Part shown: one piece after another, positions 47,041 through 56,487 of the stretch
Layout: each line of letters begins with the position of its first letter
Numbering within the stretch: the first letter of the stretch is position 1
Origin: Roseisalinus antarcticus
Lineage (GTDB): Bacteria; Pseudomonadota; Alphaproteobacteria; Rhodobacterales; Rhodobacteraceae
NCBI RefSeq assembly: GCF_900172355.1
Contig: NZ_FWFZ01000001.1
Span: forward strand, 248,001 to 312,000
DNA: 64,000 nt
Direction: 5' to 3'
Translations under genes and position numbers: made by a program
The notes under the pieces: model-generated
Told to the model about the DNA's origin: nothing
Seen by the model: only the letters and a program-made list of their open reading frames with translations
The model's database searches: none

Positions 47041-47073
47041 GTGGCCCCCGGCCAGGACTGGCCCGGGGGCCAC
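47041..47073 (-). terminator. Hairpin after murI
   Basis: A perfect 11-bp stem (GTGGCCCCCGG with its complement) with further inner pairing lies 3 bases beyond the murI stop. There is no U-tract on the minus strand, so termination is likely but not proven. Confidence 0.6.
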
Positions 47074-47076
47074 GCC

Positions 47077-47889
47077 TCAGGCCGCTTCGAAGGTGACCTT
47101 GCGGCGCATGAAATGCGTCGCCCGGTCGGAGACTTTGCGCGGGTCGCCGGTGGTCAGGAACGCCCGTTCGGTCCCCTGGCCCAGCATCTCCGGCCGCCGC
47201 TCCAGGTAATCGGCCAGGCTCTCGGCCACGAGGTTGGCCTGGCTGAACACCAGCACATCCTCGCCGAGCGCCTGCTGAAAGATCTCCGCCATGAGCGGAT
47301 AGTGCGTGCAGCCCAGCACGGCCGCATCGGGCGACGGCATCTTGCGCTTGAGCGCATCCACGTGAGAGCGCACAAGCGCCTCGGCCAGGATCATGTCGCC
47401 CTCCTCGATGGCGTCCACGACGCCGCCGCAGGCCTGCGCCTCCACATCGACGCCGATTGCGCGGAAGGCCAATTCGCGCTGGAACGCCCGCGACGACACC
47501 GTCGCCGGGGTTGCGAACAGCGCCACATGCTTGACCGCAACCTCGCGCGGGGGGGAATTGTCGCCCCATTGCCGCTCTGTCAGGGCCTCGATCAGCGGGA
47601 CGAAGACGCCCAGCACCCGCTTGTTCGGGGGGATCCAGCTTTCCTGCATCCGGCGCAGGGCCGCGGCCGACGCGGTGTTGCAGGCCAGAACGACAAGGTC
47701 GCAGCCCGCCTCGAACAGGCGGGCGACGCCGCGGGTCGTCAGATCGTAGATGTCGTCGGGTTCCCGCACGCCGTATGGCGTGTTCATCGAATCCGCATAA
47801 TAGACGAACGGCACGTCGGGCAGGCGCTTCTGCAGCGCGTCGAGAACCGTCAGCCCGCCCAATCCGCTATCGAAAACGCCCACCGCCAT
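47077..47889 (-). CDS. murI: Glutamate racemase
   Basis: MurI makes D-glutamate for peptidoglycan. The 270-residue protein has the N-terminal [16 protein letters not shown], the first catalytic Cys in [11 protein letters not shown] and the second in [10 protein letters not shown], each in its usual place. The start is 4 bases after the stop of the acyltransferase gene, so the two are probably cotranscribed. A strong hairpin follows the stop. Confidence 0.95.
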   Translation of the reverse strand: MAVGVFDSGLGGLTVLDALQKRLPDVPFVYYADSMNTPYGVREPDDIYDLTTRGVARLFEAGCDLVVLACNTASAAALRRMQESWIPPNKRVLGVFVPLIEALTERQWGDNSPPREVAVKHVALFATPATVSSRAFQRELAFRAIGVDVEAQACGGVVDAIEEGDMILAEALVRSHVDALKRKMPSPDAAVLGCTHYPLMAEIFQQALGEDVLVFSQANLVAESLADYLERRPEMLGQGTERAFLTTGDPRKVSDRATHFMRRKVTFEAA

Positions 47890-47893
47890 GTGC

Positions 47894-48829
47894 CTACCTG
47901 CCTCTCTTGCCGCGCTTGTCCGCGCCTTGCTCTCTGGTGCCGGCTTTGTCGCCGGCCTTGTATTTCGGCATGAACTCGAACCCCAGCGTGTCAGAGACCA
48001 GCGGTCTTGGCGAGAGTCGATAGGTCTGCTCGCGCAGGAACGCCATGCAGGCCTTGGGATCGGACCGGCGCCCGGCCAGCTCGGACTGGGGGATCGGTGC
48101 GCCGACCACCACCCGGACCGGCGTGCCCGCCCGGCGGCGGAACTCGCGGATCAGCATGCCCATGCGCAGGGTCACGTGCACATGGCTCGCGATCTGGAAC
48201 AGGCGGCTGTTGGTCCCGTCGAAGAAGACCGGCACCACGGTGGCGTCGGATTTCGCGACCATCTTGGCGGTGAACGTCCGCCACCCCGGGTCCATCGGCG
48301 GCGAGAACGGCCTGGCCGAGGTCGACACGGTCCCGCCCGGAAAGATCCCGATCGCGCCGCCCGCGCCGAGATAGCGCAGCGCCTCGGCCCGGGTCTCGAG
48401 GTTGAGGCGCGCGGCCTGCTTGGTTTCGTCGAAGGACACCGGCAGGATCACCCGTTCGAGATCCGGCGAGCGGCGGAACACGTGGTTGGCCAGGATCCGG
48501 AAATCGCCGCCCCGCCGCTCGCTGAGGATGCGCCCCATCATCAGCCCGTCGAGCACGCCGTAGGGGTGGTTCGCGACCACGATCAGCGGGCCCTCGGCCG
48601 GAATGCTGTCGAGCGTGCCACCCGCCACGTCCAGCGACAGGCCATACCGTTCGGTGATGATTTTCCAGAAATCGCCGCCCTGCGCGACTTCGAGGTCGTA
48701 GCCCCGGGCCCGCCGGATCAGGGAGAGCCGCCCGGTCGCATTCTCCATCACGCGGATCATCGTGCGCCCGCCCCGAGTCGCCGCCGAGGTGGCATAGGTG
48801 ATGTCTTTCGCGACGTGCCGGTCGCTCAT
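47894..48829 (-). CDS. Lysophospholipid acyltransferase family protein (PlsC-like)
   Basis: The 311-residue protein carries a PlsC-type acyltransferase domain: [16 protein letters not shown], with His and Asp separated by five residues instead of the usual four, then [12 protein letters not shown] and FPGGTVSTS. It should acylate a lysophospholipid or a related lipid at the inner membrane. The start at 48829 matches the family; longer frames read into the LysR promoter region. It lies directly upstream of murI. Confidence 0.82.
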   Translation of the reverse strand: MSDRHVAKDITYATSAATRGGRTMIRVMENATGRLSLIRRARGYDLEVAQGGDFWKIITERYGLSLDVAGGTLDSIPAEGPLIVVANHPYGVLDGLMMGRILSERRGGDFRILANHVFRRSPDLERVILPVSFDETKQAARLNLETRAEALRYLGAGGAIGIFPGGTVSTSARPFSPPMDPGWRTFTAKMVAKSDATVVPVFFDGTNSRLFQIASHVHVTLRMGMLIREFRRRAGTPVRVVVGAPIPQSELAGRRSDPKACMAFLREQTYRLSPRPLVSDTLGFEFMPKYKAGDKAGTREQGADKRGKRGR

Positions 48830-49065
48830 GGCTTGCCTGTTCTCTCTGCCTTTGGGGGCAGAATACGCCATGGGCGGTCCCGGCGAAAGAGCCCGACTGC
48901 CACCCGTTTGCCCTGTGAACCTGTCGCTTTCCACGGCAAATGCCGAAAAATCGACCGTTTCCGGCGGAAATCCCGTCGTAAAGTTTGTCTTGCGCACCCA
49001 TGTGCGTCTATCAGGTGCGCGAAGCTGGCGGGCGGGGACCGGGCCGCACGGGGGGACGGGACAAG

Positions 49066-49977
49066 ATGGATTGGGATAAACTTCGCATCTTTCATGCGGT
49101 TGCGGATGCCGGAAGCCTGACGGCGGCCGGCGACACGCTGCATCTGAGCCAGTCCGCCGTCTCGCGCCAGATCCGGTCGCTGGAGGAAAGCCTGAACACC
49201 ACCCTGTTCCACCGCCATGCGCGGGGGCTCATCCTGACCGAACAGGGCGAATTGCTGTTCGACGCGACCAAATCCATGAACAAGCGGCTGGAGGCCGCCT
49301 CCGCGCGCATCCGCGACAGCGAGGAAGAGGTGTTCGGCGAGCTGAAGGTGACCACCACCATCGGCTTCGGAAGCCTGTGGCTCGCCCCGCGGCTGGTGAA
49401 GTTCTACGAGAAGTTTCCCGACCTCAAGATCGACCTGATGCTCGAGGAGCGGGTGCTCGACCTGCCCATGCGCGAAGCCGACGTGGCCATCCGCATGAAG
49501 GAGCCGTCCCAGGCCGACCTGATCCGCAAGCGACTGATGTCGGTCCACATGCGGCTTTACGCGTCGCGCGATTACCTGTCCGACAAGCCGCCGGTCGAAT
49601 CGATAGAGGACCTGCGCAATCTGCGACTCGTATGCCAGAACCCGGGCAGCACGCAGGTGACGGCCTCTGCCTCGCTCACCCACCACCTGCTGAGCTACGA
49701 TCTGCGGAGCCTGCTGACGGTCAACAACTATTTCGGCGTGCTGCAGGCGGTGAACAACCACTTGGGCGTGGGCATCCTGCCCGATTACGTGGTCGAGGAT
49801 TTCCCCGAGCTTGTCCGCGTCCTGCCCGAGATCGAGAGCGCCGAAGTCCCTGTTTTCCTTGCCTATCCCGAAGAGCTTCGGCAATCCAAGCGGATCGGCG
49901 CCTTTCGCGATTTCGTCCAGGAAGAGATCATCGCCCACCGCCGCAAGTTGCGCGACGCGCTGGCCGGTCAAGTCTGA
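49066..49977 (+). CDS. LysR family transcriptional regulator
   Basis: The 303-residue protein has the LysR N-terminal helix-turn-helix (WDKLRIFHAVADAGSLTAAG then LSQSAVSRQIRSLE) and a two-lobed effector domain (VFGELKVTTTIGFGS to the C-terminus). It belongs to the group with a short, conserved N-terminus found in Rhodobacterales. It is divergent from the PlsC-like gene across about 230 bases, so it may control that gene. Its effector is unknown. Confidence 0.93.
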   Translation: MDWDKLRIFHAVADAGSLTAAGDTLHLSQSAVSRQIRSLEESLNTTLFHRHARGLILTEQGELLFDATKSMNKRLEAASARIRDSEEEVFGELKVTTTIGFGSLWLAPRLVKFYEKFPDLKIDLMLEERVLDLPMREADVAIRMKEPSQADLIRKRLMSVHMRLYASRDYLSDKPPVESIEDLRNLRLVCQNPGSTQVTASASLTHHLLSYDLRSLLTVNNYFGVLQAVNNHLGVGILPDYVVEDFPELVRVLPEIESAEVPVFLAYPEELRQSKRIGAFRDFVQEEIIAHRRKLRDALAGQV

Positions 49978-50079
49978 TCCCTACGTAGTTTCCCTGAGGC
50001 ATGTGCGCAACGCATGGCGGGTTTGTAATGCGAACGCAGCAATTGAACTTGATCGTTTGCGGGGCGCTGATTAATTGAG

Positions 50080-50168
50080 CTCATGAAGCAGACGACATGC
50101 AAGTGTCTTCGACTTCATACCTCCCTGTTGGACTTCGCCGGGCCTTTGGCCCGGCTTTTTTCTTTTCG
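50080..50168 (+). ncRNA. Candidate small RNA with exposed CCUCC segment
   Basis: A plausible 80-90 base RNA: a 5' hairpin (TGAAG at 50084-50088 pairing with CTTCA at 50113-50117, with inner AGAC/GTCT pairs), an unpaired stretch containing ACCTCCCTG, then a strong terminator at 50137-50161 with a U-tract. No protein is encoded here. An exposed CCUCC can pair with ribosome-binding sites, as in several alphaproteobacterial sRNAs. A weak promoter (TTGAAC at 50043, TGATTA at about 50068) could drive it. It could instead be only the 3' UTR of the LysR gene. Confidence 0.45.
50137..50161 (+). terminator. Factor-independent terminator
   Basis: A perfect 8-bp stem (GCCGGGCC and its complement) with loop TTT is followed by six Ts and then more T-rich sequence. 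It is the clearest intrinsic terminator in this part of the window, about 160 bases after the LysR stop. Confidence 0.85.
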
Positions 50169-50340
50169 GCAGGGCGATCCGCGCGACTCCGGTGCTTCTT
50201 GCGGTCAAGACACCCCGCTCGCCCCCGAGGCCTCAGCGAGTGTCGCGGCGGCCGATCCGCCATGATCGACCCGACATGTATTTCATTGACCCGACGCATT
50301 AGAATCATGGCGAGGCGAGGACCCCGCCCTAGAGTGTCTC

Positions 50341-51198
50341 ATGACACACCCCGGACCCAGCGAAATCAACGCCGACCAGCGCACCTTCTGGAACGAAGGT
50401 CCCGGTCAGACCTGGGCCAGGCTTCAGGATCTGCTGGACGTTCAGCATGCCGAAGCGGCGCAACTGCTTTTGGCCCATGCGGCGATCGGGACCGGGGAAG
50501 CGGTGCTCGACATCGGCTGCGGCGGCGGGGCCACGACCCTGGCGGCGGCAGAGGCCGTGGGGCCCGAGGGACGCGTGCTGGGCCTCGACATCTCGACTCC
50601 GATCCTGAAGCTCGCCAGAAGCCGCGCGGCGGCGTCCGGCGCGACGAATGTGGACTTCGAGCTTGGCGATGCCCAGATCCGCGCGGGAGGCGGAGACTTC
50701 GACCTCGCAATGTCCCGGTTCGGGGTGATGTTCTTCGACGATCCCGCCGCCGCCTTCGCCAATATCCGTGCCCACCTGCGCCCCGGCGGACGCATCGCCT
50801 GGATCTGCTGGGCCGGGCCGCAGCACAATTTCCTGTTCCGGGTGTCGGCCCAAAGCGCGGCCGAGGTTTTCGGAACCGCACCGACGCCCGACCCAACGGC
50901 GCCCGGCCCGATGGCCTTTCAGGACATCGACCGGGTGACGTCCCTGCTGCACACGGCCGGGTTCGAGGACGCACGTGGCGTATTGATTTCCGGCACGCTC
51001 GGCGTGCCGCGCGACATGGCCCGGACACTGGTTTCGGACATCGGCCCGGTCGCCTCGCGGATTCGCACCGAAGGCGGCTCGGACGCACAGCGCGAGGCCG
51101 CAACCGACAGGGTCCTCGCCCGGTTCGCGGAGTTCGAGACGGACGGCGTCTACGCCCTGCCCTGCGCTTATGTTGTCTACACCGCGCGCACCCCCTGA
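50341..51198 (+). CDS. Class I SAM-dependent methyltransferase
   Basis: The 285-residue protein has a Rossmann methyltransferase domain: motif I VLDIGCGGGATTLAAAE, the acidic VLGLDISTPIL, motif near FELGDAQIRAG and SRFGVMFFDDPAAAF with HLRPGGRIAWICW. It is related to UbiE-type enzymes, but the substrate cannot be named. It stands alone between the sRNA candidate and purL. Confidence 0.88.
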   Translation: MTHPGPSEINADQRTFWNEGPGQTWARLQDLLDVQHAEAAQLLLAHAAIGTGEAVLDIGCGGGATTLAAAEAVGPEGRVLGLDISTPILKLARSRAAASGATNVDFELGDAQIRAGGGDFDLAMSRFGVMFFDDPAAAFANIRAHLRPGGRIAWICWAGPQHNFLFRVSAQSAAEVFGTAPTPDPTAPGPMAFQDIDRVTSLLHTAGFEDARGVLISGTLGVPRDMARTLVSDIGPVASRIRTEGGSDAQREAATDRVLARFAEFETDGVYALPCAYVVYTARTP

Positions 51199-51219
51199 GC
51201 CTTCGCTCCCGCGCACCTT

Positions 51220-51267
51220 GCCCCAGACGATCCTTGCCCCAGACGATCCGCGCCCCAGACGATCCGC
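51220..51267. repeat. Three tandem copies of a 16-bp unit
   Basis: GCCCCAGACGATCC plus two variable bases (TT or GC) is repeated at 51220, 51236 and 51252. It lies just after the methyltransferase stop and is not coding. Confidence 0.85.
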
Positions 51268-51378
51268 CGACGCGCCGCGGCCCACGCCAGCCACCTTGAC
51301 CCGACCCGCGCCCCCCAGAGCGACTTTCGCCTGACCCTCCCTTGGGATAGAACAGGCGGACATCCTCGGGGGAAATGT

Positions 51379-53538
51379 ATGCAAGAGCCTGCCATCACGG
51401 AAGATCTCATCGCCGCACATGGCATCAAGCCAGACGAATACGCCGAGATCCTGCGGATCCTGAACCGGGAGCCGAGCTTCACCGAACTGGGGATATTTTC
51501 GGCGATGTGGAACGAGCACTGCTCCTACAAGTCGTCGAAGAAATGGCTGCGCACCCTGCCCACCACCGGCCCGCAGGTGATCTGCGGCCCCGGAGAGAAC
51601 GCGGGTGTGGTCGATATCGGCGACGGGCAGGCCGTGGTCTTCAAGATGGAAAGCCACAACCACCCCTCCTACATCGAGCCCTACCAGGGTGCGGCCACCG
51701 GCATGGGCGGCATCCTGCGCGATGTCTTCACCATGGGCGCGCGGCCGATCGCGGCGATGAACGCACTCAGTTTCGGGGCGCCGGATCATGCCAAGACACG
51801 CCAGCTTGTCCATGGCGTGGTCGAGGGAATCGGCGGCTACGGCAATTGCTTCGGCGTGCCCACGGTGGGCGGAGAGGTGCGGTTCCATTCGGCCTATAAC
51901 GGCAATTGCCTGGTCAACGCCTTCGCCGCGGGGCTCGCCGACGCCGACGCGATCTTCTATTCAGCGGCCAGCGGGGTCGGCCGCCCGGTCGTCTACCTCG
52001 GGGCCAAGACCGGGCGCGACGGGGTCGGCGGCGCCACCATGGCTTCGGCCGAATTCGACGACACGATCGAGGACAAGCGCCCCACGGTGCAGGTCGGCGA
52101 TCCGTTCACCGAAAAGCGGCTGATGGAGGCGTGCCTGGAGCTGATGCGGACCGGCGCCGTGGTCTCGATCCAGGACATGGGGGCCGCGGGCCTGACCTGT
52201 TCGGCGGTCGAGATGGGCGACAAGGGCAACCTGGGCGTCCGGCTCGACCTGGAAAAGGTCCCGGTGCGCGAGCCGAACATGACCGCCTACGAGATGATGT
52301 TGTCCGAAAGCCAGGAGCGGATGCTCATGGTGCTGGACCCCGCGAAAGAGGCCGAGGCCCGCGCCGTCTTCGACAAGTGGGACCTCGACTTTGCCATCGT
52401 GGGCGAGACCATCGCCGAGGACCGGTTCCTGATCGTGCACAACGGCACGACCATGGCGGACCTGCCGCTGAAGGCGCTGTCGGGCAACGCGCCCGAATAC
52501 GACCGCCCGTGGGAGCCGACGCCGACGCCCGCCCCGGCGCCCGAGATCCCCGGGGTCGACCCCATCGACGGGCTGAAGGCGCTGATCTCGTCGCCGAACT
52601 ACGCCGCCAAGAGCTGGGTCTATGAGCAATACGACCAGATGGTCATGGCCGACACGCTGCGGCCTCCCGGCGGGGGCGCGGGCATCGTCAGGGTCCATGG
52701 CACGCAAAAGGCGCTGGCCTTCACCTCGGACGTCACCCCGCGCTACGTCAAGGCGAACCCGGTCGAGGGCGGCAAGCAGGCCGTGGCCGAGGCCTATCGC
52801 AACCTGACCGCCGTCGGGGCGCTGCCGTTGGCCACCACCGACAACCTTAACTTCGGCAACCCCGAAAAGCCCGAGATCATGGGCCAGTTCGTGGGGGCGC
52901 TGCAGGGGATCGGGGCGGCCTGCAAGGCGCTGGACATGCCGATCGTGTCGGGCAACGTCTCGCTTTACAACGAGACCGACGGCGTCGGCATCCTGCCCAC
53001 GCCCACCATCGGCGCGGTCGGCCTGATCGCCGATGCCGACGCGGCGATCACCGGCACCGCACGGTCCGGCCACGTGCTGATGCTGCTGGGCAAGACCCGC
53101 GGGCACCTGGGACAATCGGCCTTGCTGGCCGAGGTCTTCGGCCGCGAAGAGGGCGACGCGCCCCCGGTCGATCTGGTCGAGGAAAAGCGCCTGGGCGGGT
53201 TCATCCGCGCCAACAGCGCCCATATCCGCGCCTGCACCGACATCGCCGACGGCGGGCTGATCCTCGCCGCCTTCGAGATGGCCGAGGCCGGCGACACCGG
53301 CCTGCATCTCGACAAGGCCGATACGCCGACGCTGTTCGGCGAGGATCAGGGGCGCTACCTGATTGCCTGCAACTTCGACTATGCCGAAGCGCTGATGACC
53401 GCTGCCGGCAGCGCCAGGGTGCCGCTGGCGATGATCGGCCGTTTCAAGGGCGACACCTTCCGCGTCGGCCGCGTCCGCGCCCCGATGGCGGAGCTCTCTG
53501 CGCTTTATCGCGGCAGTTTCGGGCAGACCTTCGGCTGA
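51379..53538 (+). CDS. purL: Phosphoribosylformylglycinamidine synthase subunit PurL
   Basis: PurL makes formylglycinamidine ribonucleotide in purine synthesis, using ammonia passed from PurQ. The 719-residue small-type enzyme has the N-terminal [41 protein letters not shown] (quoted in part), [29 protein letters not shown] and [15 protein letters not shown] in the second half. purQ and purS are not beside it. bolA and grxD follow on the same strand. Confidence 0.97.
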   Translation: MQEPAITEDLIAAHGIKPDEYAEILRILNREPSFTELGIFSAMWNEHCSYKSSKKWLRTLPTTGPQVICGPGENAGVVDIGDGQAVVFKMESHNHPSYIEPYQGAATGMGGILRDVFTMGARPIAAMNALSFGAPDHAKTRQLVHGVVEGIGGYGNCFGVPTVGGEVRFHSAYNGNCLVNAFAAGLADADAIFYSAASGVGRPVVYLGAKTGRDGVGGATMASAEFDDTIEDKRPTVQVGDPFTEKRLMEACLELMRTGAVVSIQDMGAAGLTCSAVEMGDKGNLGVRLDLEKVPVREPNMTAYEMMLSESQERMLMVLDPAKEAEARAVFDKWDLDFAIVGETIAEDRFLIVHNGTTMADLPLKALSGNAPEYDRPWEPTPTPAPAPEIPGVDPIDGLKALISSPNYAAKSWVYEQYDQMVMADTLRPPGGGAGIVRVHGTQKALAFTSDVTPRYVKANPVEGGKQAVAEAYRNLTAVGALPLATTDNLNFGNPEKPEIMGQFVGALQGIGAACKALDMPIVSGNVSLYNETDGVGILPTPTIGAVGLIADADAAITGTARSGHVLMLLGKTRGHLGQSALLAEVFGREEGDAPPVDLVEEKRLGGFIRANSAHIRACTDIADGGLILAAFEMAEAGDTGLHLDKADTPTLFGEDQGRYLIACNFDYAEALMTAAGSARVPLAMIGRFKGDTFRVGRVRAPMAELSALYRGSFGQTFG

Positions 53539-53624
53539 TCGCGCCGCCGCGGCCGCACGGGGCCCGGCAAGGCCTTGAAGCGCCCCGATCCGCCGCCTAG
53601 TTCTTTGACAAAAGAGGATGTGAC

Positions 53625-53861
53625 ATGCCGATAACCGCCCATGAAATCGAAACCCTGCTTCGCGCCTCCTTTCCCGATGCCAGGATAAAGGTCGACGGCG
53701 ACGACGGGGCGCATTTCGCCGCGCAAGTGGTCGATGAAAGCTTTCGCGGCATGAACCGTGTGCAACAGCAGCGTAGCGTCTACGCGGCCCTCAAGGGCAA
53801 GATGGATGGCTCCAACGGCGAGCTGCACGCTTTGGCGCTGACCACCAAGGCACCGGACTGA
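53625..53861 (+). CDS. BolA family protein
   Basis: The 78-residue protein has the BolA core: IETLLRASFPDARIKVDGD, HFAAQVVDESFRGMNRVQQQR and the short C-terminal strand. BolA proteins pair with monothiol glutaredoxins in iron-sulfur cluster handling; grxD lies 270 bases downstream on the same strand, which supports that role here. A ribosome site (AGAGGATG) precedes the ATG. Confidence 0.92.
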   Translation: MPITAHEIETLLRASFPDARIKVDGDDGAHFAAQVVDESFRGMNRVQQQRSVYAALKGKMDGSNGELHALALTTKAPD

Positions 53862-53874
53862 CCGGCCCGGCGGC

Positions 53875-54132
53875 GTGATCTGCGGGGCGGTCTGCGCCGT
53901 CCTGCTGATCGGCCTCGGTCTCTATGGCTTGATCCGAACCGCCTCCCGCCGCCGCCGCGCGGAAGGCGGCCGCGGCCTGCGGCTGGGCCCGCATCCGCCC
54001 GCGAACGGGCTCCGAAACCGCCGCCAGGCCTCGCGACGACTGACCCCCTCTGGAAACCCGGCACGTCAACGCGTATCTCTGACTAAACCGACTTGCCCGA
54101 TTCAGATCCGACCGGAAGGACAGGCACCATGA
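53875..54132 (+). CDS. Possible small membrane protein
   Basis: An 85-codon frame starts at a GTG and opens with one hydrophobic helix (CAVLLIGLGLYGLIRTA) followed by RRRR, a plausible inside-positive anchor. Its stop overlaps the grxD start as ATGA, as in coupled genes. The rest of the frame is compositionally plain and the ribosome site is weak, so it may be chance. Confidence 0.3.
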   Translation: MICGAVCAVLLIGLGLYGLIRTASRRRRAEGGRGLRLGPHPPANGLRNRRQASRRLTPSGNPARQRVSLTKPTCPIQIRPEGQAP

Positions 54133-54494
54133 CGACGACAGCCCAGGACCAGATCCAGGATACCGTTTCCACCAACGACGTCGTGCTTTTCATGAAAGGC
54201 ACGAAAAGCATGCCGCAATGCGGCTTCTCCTCGCGCGTCGCGGGGGTGCTCAACTACATGGGAGTCGATTTTCAGGACGTGAACGTCCTGTCCGACGACG
54301 GGATCCGTCAGGGCATCAAGGAGTTCTCCGACTGGCCGACGATCCCGCAACTCTATGTAACGGGCGAATTCATCGGCGGCTGCGACATCATCACCGAGAT
54401 GACCCTGTCGGGCGAGCTCGACAAGCTGTTCGAAGAGAAGGGCGTGGCCTTTTCCAAGGACGCCGCCGACAAGATCCGCGAAGCCAACGGCTGA
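54129..54494 (+). CDS. grxD: Monothiol glutaredoxin, Grx4 type
   Basis: The 121-residue glutaredoxin has the monothiol active site CGFS at residues 31-34 (KSMPQCGFSSRV), WPTIPQLYVTGEFIGGCDI for glutathione binding and an intact C-terminus. These proteins carry [2Fe-2S] clusters and partner with BolA, encoded just upstream. The start at 54129 follows GGAAGGA. Very close to the family consensus. Confidence 0.95.
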   Translation: MTTTAQDQIQDTVSTNDVVLFMKGTKSMPQCGFSSRVAGVLNYMGVDFQDVNVLSDDGIRQGIKEFSDWPTIPQLYVTGEFIGGCDIITEMTLSGELDKLFEEKGVAFSKDAADKIREANG

Positions 54495-54562
54495 CAGGCC
54501 ACGCAGTCTGTGCCATCCTCGGCCCGAACGCACGGGCGTGAGGGGGCATGGCTTGAGGGGGC

Positions 54563-55249
54563 ATGGACAGCGGGATCGTTCTTATCGTCATCGGGCTGTC
54601 CGCGATCAGCGGCCTCGTTCTGATGGTGGCGCTGCGGGCCGCCCGGCAGCGCCGTGAGGCGCTCCGTGCGCTGGCCGAAGGCAACGGCTGGAGCTACCGC
54701 GAGGAGCGGGCCACCGCGGGCCGCGGGCGCCGGATCGTGCTGGCAGGGCCCACTGATCGCTGGCGGCTGACCCTCTATCGCGGGCCGTCCAGCTCCAGCG
54801 GCGGGTCGGTGCAGTGGACCGATTTCGTCGCCCCGGACGCGGGCATTCCGGACGGGCTTGCCCTGCTGGGGCCGCCCATCCCCGAGAAGACCGCGCAACT
54901 GGCCACCACCATGCTGGCCGGATTCGGCGGTCAGGTGATCGGCAAGATCTTCAGCGGAATAGACAACGATATCGGCGCCGACATCTCGCGCCTGGCATTC
55001 GTGCCCGGGGTCTCGCCCGAGGACGGAACCCTGTTCGCCACGTCCGACGCCACCGACGCGCTGACCCCGATCCTGGGACACGCGGCCTTCGCGGACGCTC
55101 GCCGGGGCCGCAACGAGCGCCGGCAACCGATCGTGATGCGCGGCGCCTTCGGCCTCAAGATCCGTATCCGCAAGGAGCTTGCCACCCCCGAGGAGATCGA
55201 GGCGCTGGTGGGCTTCGGCGAGACCCTGCGCGCGGCGCTCCGCCACTAG
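54563..55249 (+). CDS. Membrane-anchored protein of unknown function
   Basis: The 228-residue protein has one N-terminal membrane helix (IVLIVIGLSAISGLVLMVAL), then a soluble region with no motif that I recognise (DRWRLTLYRGPSSSSGG, WTDFVAPDAG, ILGHAAFADARRG, IRIRKELATPEEIEALV). The soluble part is probably cytoplasmic, given the Arg-rich stretch after the helix. It lies 68 bases after grxD and converges with zapA. No function can be given. Confidence 0.65.
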   Translation: MDSGIVLIVIGLSAISGLVLMVALRAARQRREALRALAEGNGWSYREERATAGRGRRIVLAGPTDRWRLTLYRGPSSSSGGSVQWTDFVAPDAGIPDGLALLGPPIPEKTAQLATTMLAGFGGQVIGKIFSGIDNDIGADISRLAFVPGVSPEDGTLFATSDATDALTPILGHAAFADARRGRNERRQPIVMRGAFGLKIRIRKELATPEEIEALVGFGETLRAALRH

Positions 55250-55264
55250 GCCGACGCCGCGGGA

Positions 55265-55660
55265 TCAGGTCCCGGATTTCCGTTCGATCTCGTCGGCCAG
55301 CGCTTCCGTCCGGGCGGCGAGTTCGGCCAGAGTCTCCGTCACCTCGACCGGAACGACGGGCACTTCGACCCGTTCGGGCGAGGTCTTGGGCTGCTCCAAC
55401 AGCTGGTCAAGCCGGGATTTCAGCTCTCCGGCCAAGCCTTCGGCGGCGCTCAGGCTGTCCTCCAGCGCGGCGGTCCGGTCCGCGAGCATCAGGCCCGCCA
55501 TCAGCAGCATCCGTGCCTCGGTCATCCGGCCGACCTGGCCCGCGATGGCCGAGGCCTCGGCGTCGAGCGTCCGGGCGGCGGCGTTCAGAAACTCCTCCTC
55601 GCCCTCCTGGCAGGCGACCTCGAAGGTGCGGCCGCCGATGGTGATCTCCACATGGGGCAT
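55265..55660 (-). CDS. zapA: Cell division protein ZapA
   Basis: ZapA crosslinks FtsZ filaments in the division ring. The 131-residue protein has the family head [20 protein letters not shown], the central helix [18 protein letters not shown] and a long C-terminal coiled coil. Its ATG overlaps the stop of the upstream coiled-coil gene by one base (TGATG). In Caulobacter ZapA works with the coiled-coil protein ZauP, so the pair fits. Confidence 0.9.
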   Translation of the reverse strand: MPHVEITIGGRTFEVACQEGEEEFLNAAARTLDAEASAIAGQVGRMTEARMLLMAGLMLADRTAALEDSLSAAEGLAGELKSRLDQLLEQPKTSPERVEVPVVPVEVTETLAELAARTEALADEIERKSGT

Positions 55661-56205
55661 CAGGCCTTCTCTCCCGCAATCGCTTGAAGTTCCGCGAGAA
55701 CCGCCGCGGCCTCGGTTTCCTCGGCGCCGCGAAGGGCCCGCAGCGCGTCGAGCTCGGCCAGCATGGCCTTGTTGATGAGGTGCGGCTCGGCCACCTCTTC
55801 GGACATCGCCTTGCGCAGCTTGCCGTTGATCTCGCGAAGCTCGGCATTCACCTGGCGCATCCGCTGCATCCCGTCGTCCAGCGCGGCCAGACGCTCGCGC
55901 TGGTCGGTGACGCGGGTCTCCAGATGCGTGATCTTGCCGTCCTGGCGCTCTTTCAGGCGGCGCACGCGCTCTTCGAGCTGGGCATTGGCGACGCGTTCCT
56001 CCTCCAGCCGGGCGCGCAGGGCCTCGATCTCTTCCTGCGCGGCGGTGTCGACGACGGTCTCGACGGCGGCCTCGGGCTCCGGCGGAGGTTCGGGCGCGGG
56101 GTCGGGAACCGGCGCGGAGGCGGCCGGCGTCAGCCCCTCGACCCCGGCGCGGATCCGGTCCAGCGCCCGGGTGATCCGGGCCTCCAACTCGTTTACGTCA
56201 TCCAT
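55660..56205 (-). CDS. Coiled-coil protein, likely ZapA partner (ZauP-like)
   Basis: The 181-residue protein has a Pro/Glu-rich linker ([15 protein letters not shown]) and then a long coiled coil ([30 protein letters not shown], given in part) ending in [29 protein letters not shown]. It overlaps zapA by one base on the same strand. In Caulobacter ZauP, a coiled-coil protein encoded next to zapA, binds ZapA and helps FtsZ; this gene has the same layout. Assigned from arrangement and architecture, not from a motif. Confidence 0.7.
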   Translation of the reverse strand: MDDVNELEARITRALDRIRAGVEGLTPAASAPVPDPAPEPPPEPEAAVETVVDTAAQEEIEALRARLEEERVANAQLEERVRRLKERQDGKITHLETRVTDQRERLAALDDGMQRMRQVNAELREINGKLRKAMSEEVAEPHLINKAMLAELDALRALRGAEETEAAAVLAELQAIAGEKA

Positions 56206-56487
56206 CTGCCCTGCCCTTCTTTTTTCGCGCCGCGCCGGTCGCGTCCCCCGCCGGCCAAGGCGGCCTGCCGCCTGCCGGCCACGGCGCCCCGCGGCCCTGC
56301 CGGCACGCCCCAGCGGCCCCGTTCCGGACGAATCGCGGCACGGTCGGGAAATCGTATGCCATCCCCTGTATGGCGGCAAATGGCGGCGATGGCAGCGGCC
56401 GCCCGAACCGCCGCCACGCTTGAACTTGGCCCCGGCGCTGTTAAGACGCAGGTCGAGATATTACCGCACCCCGAAAGGAAGAGCCCC

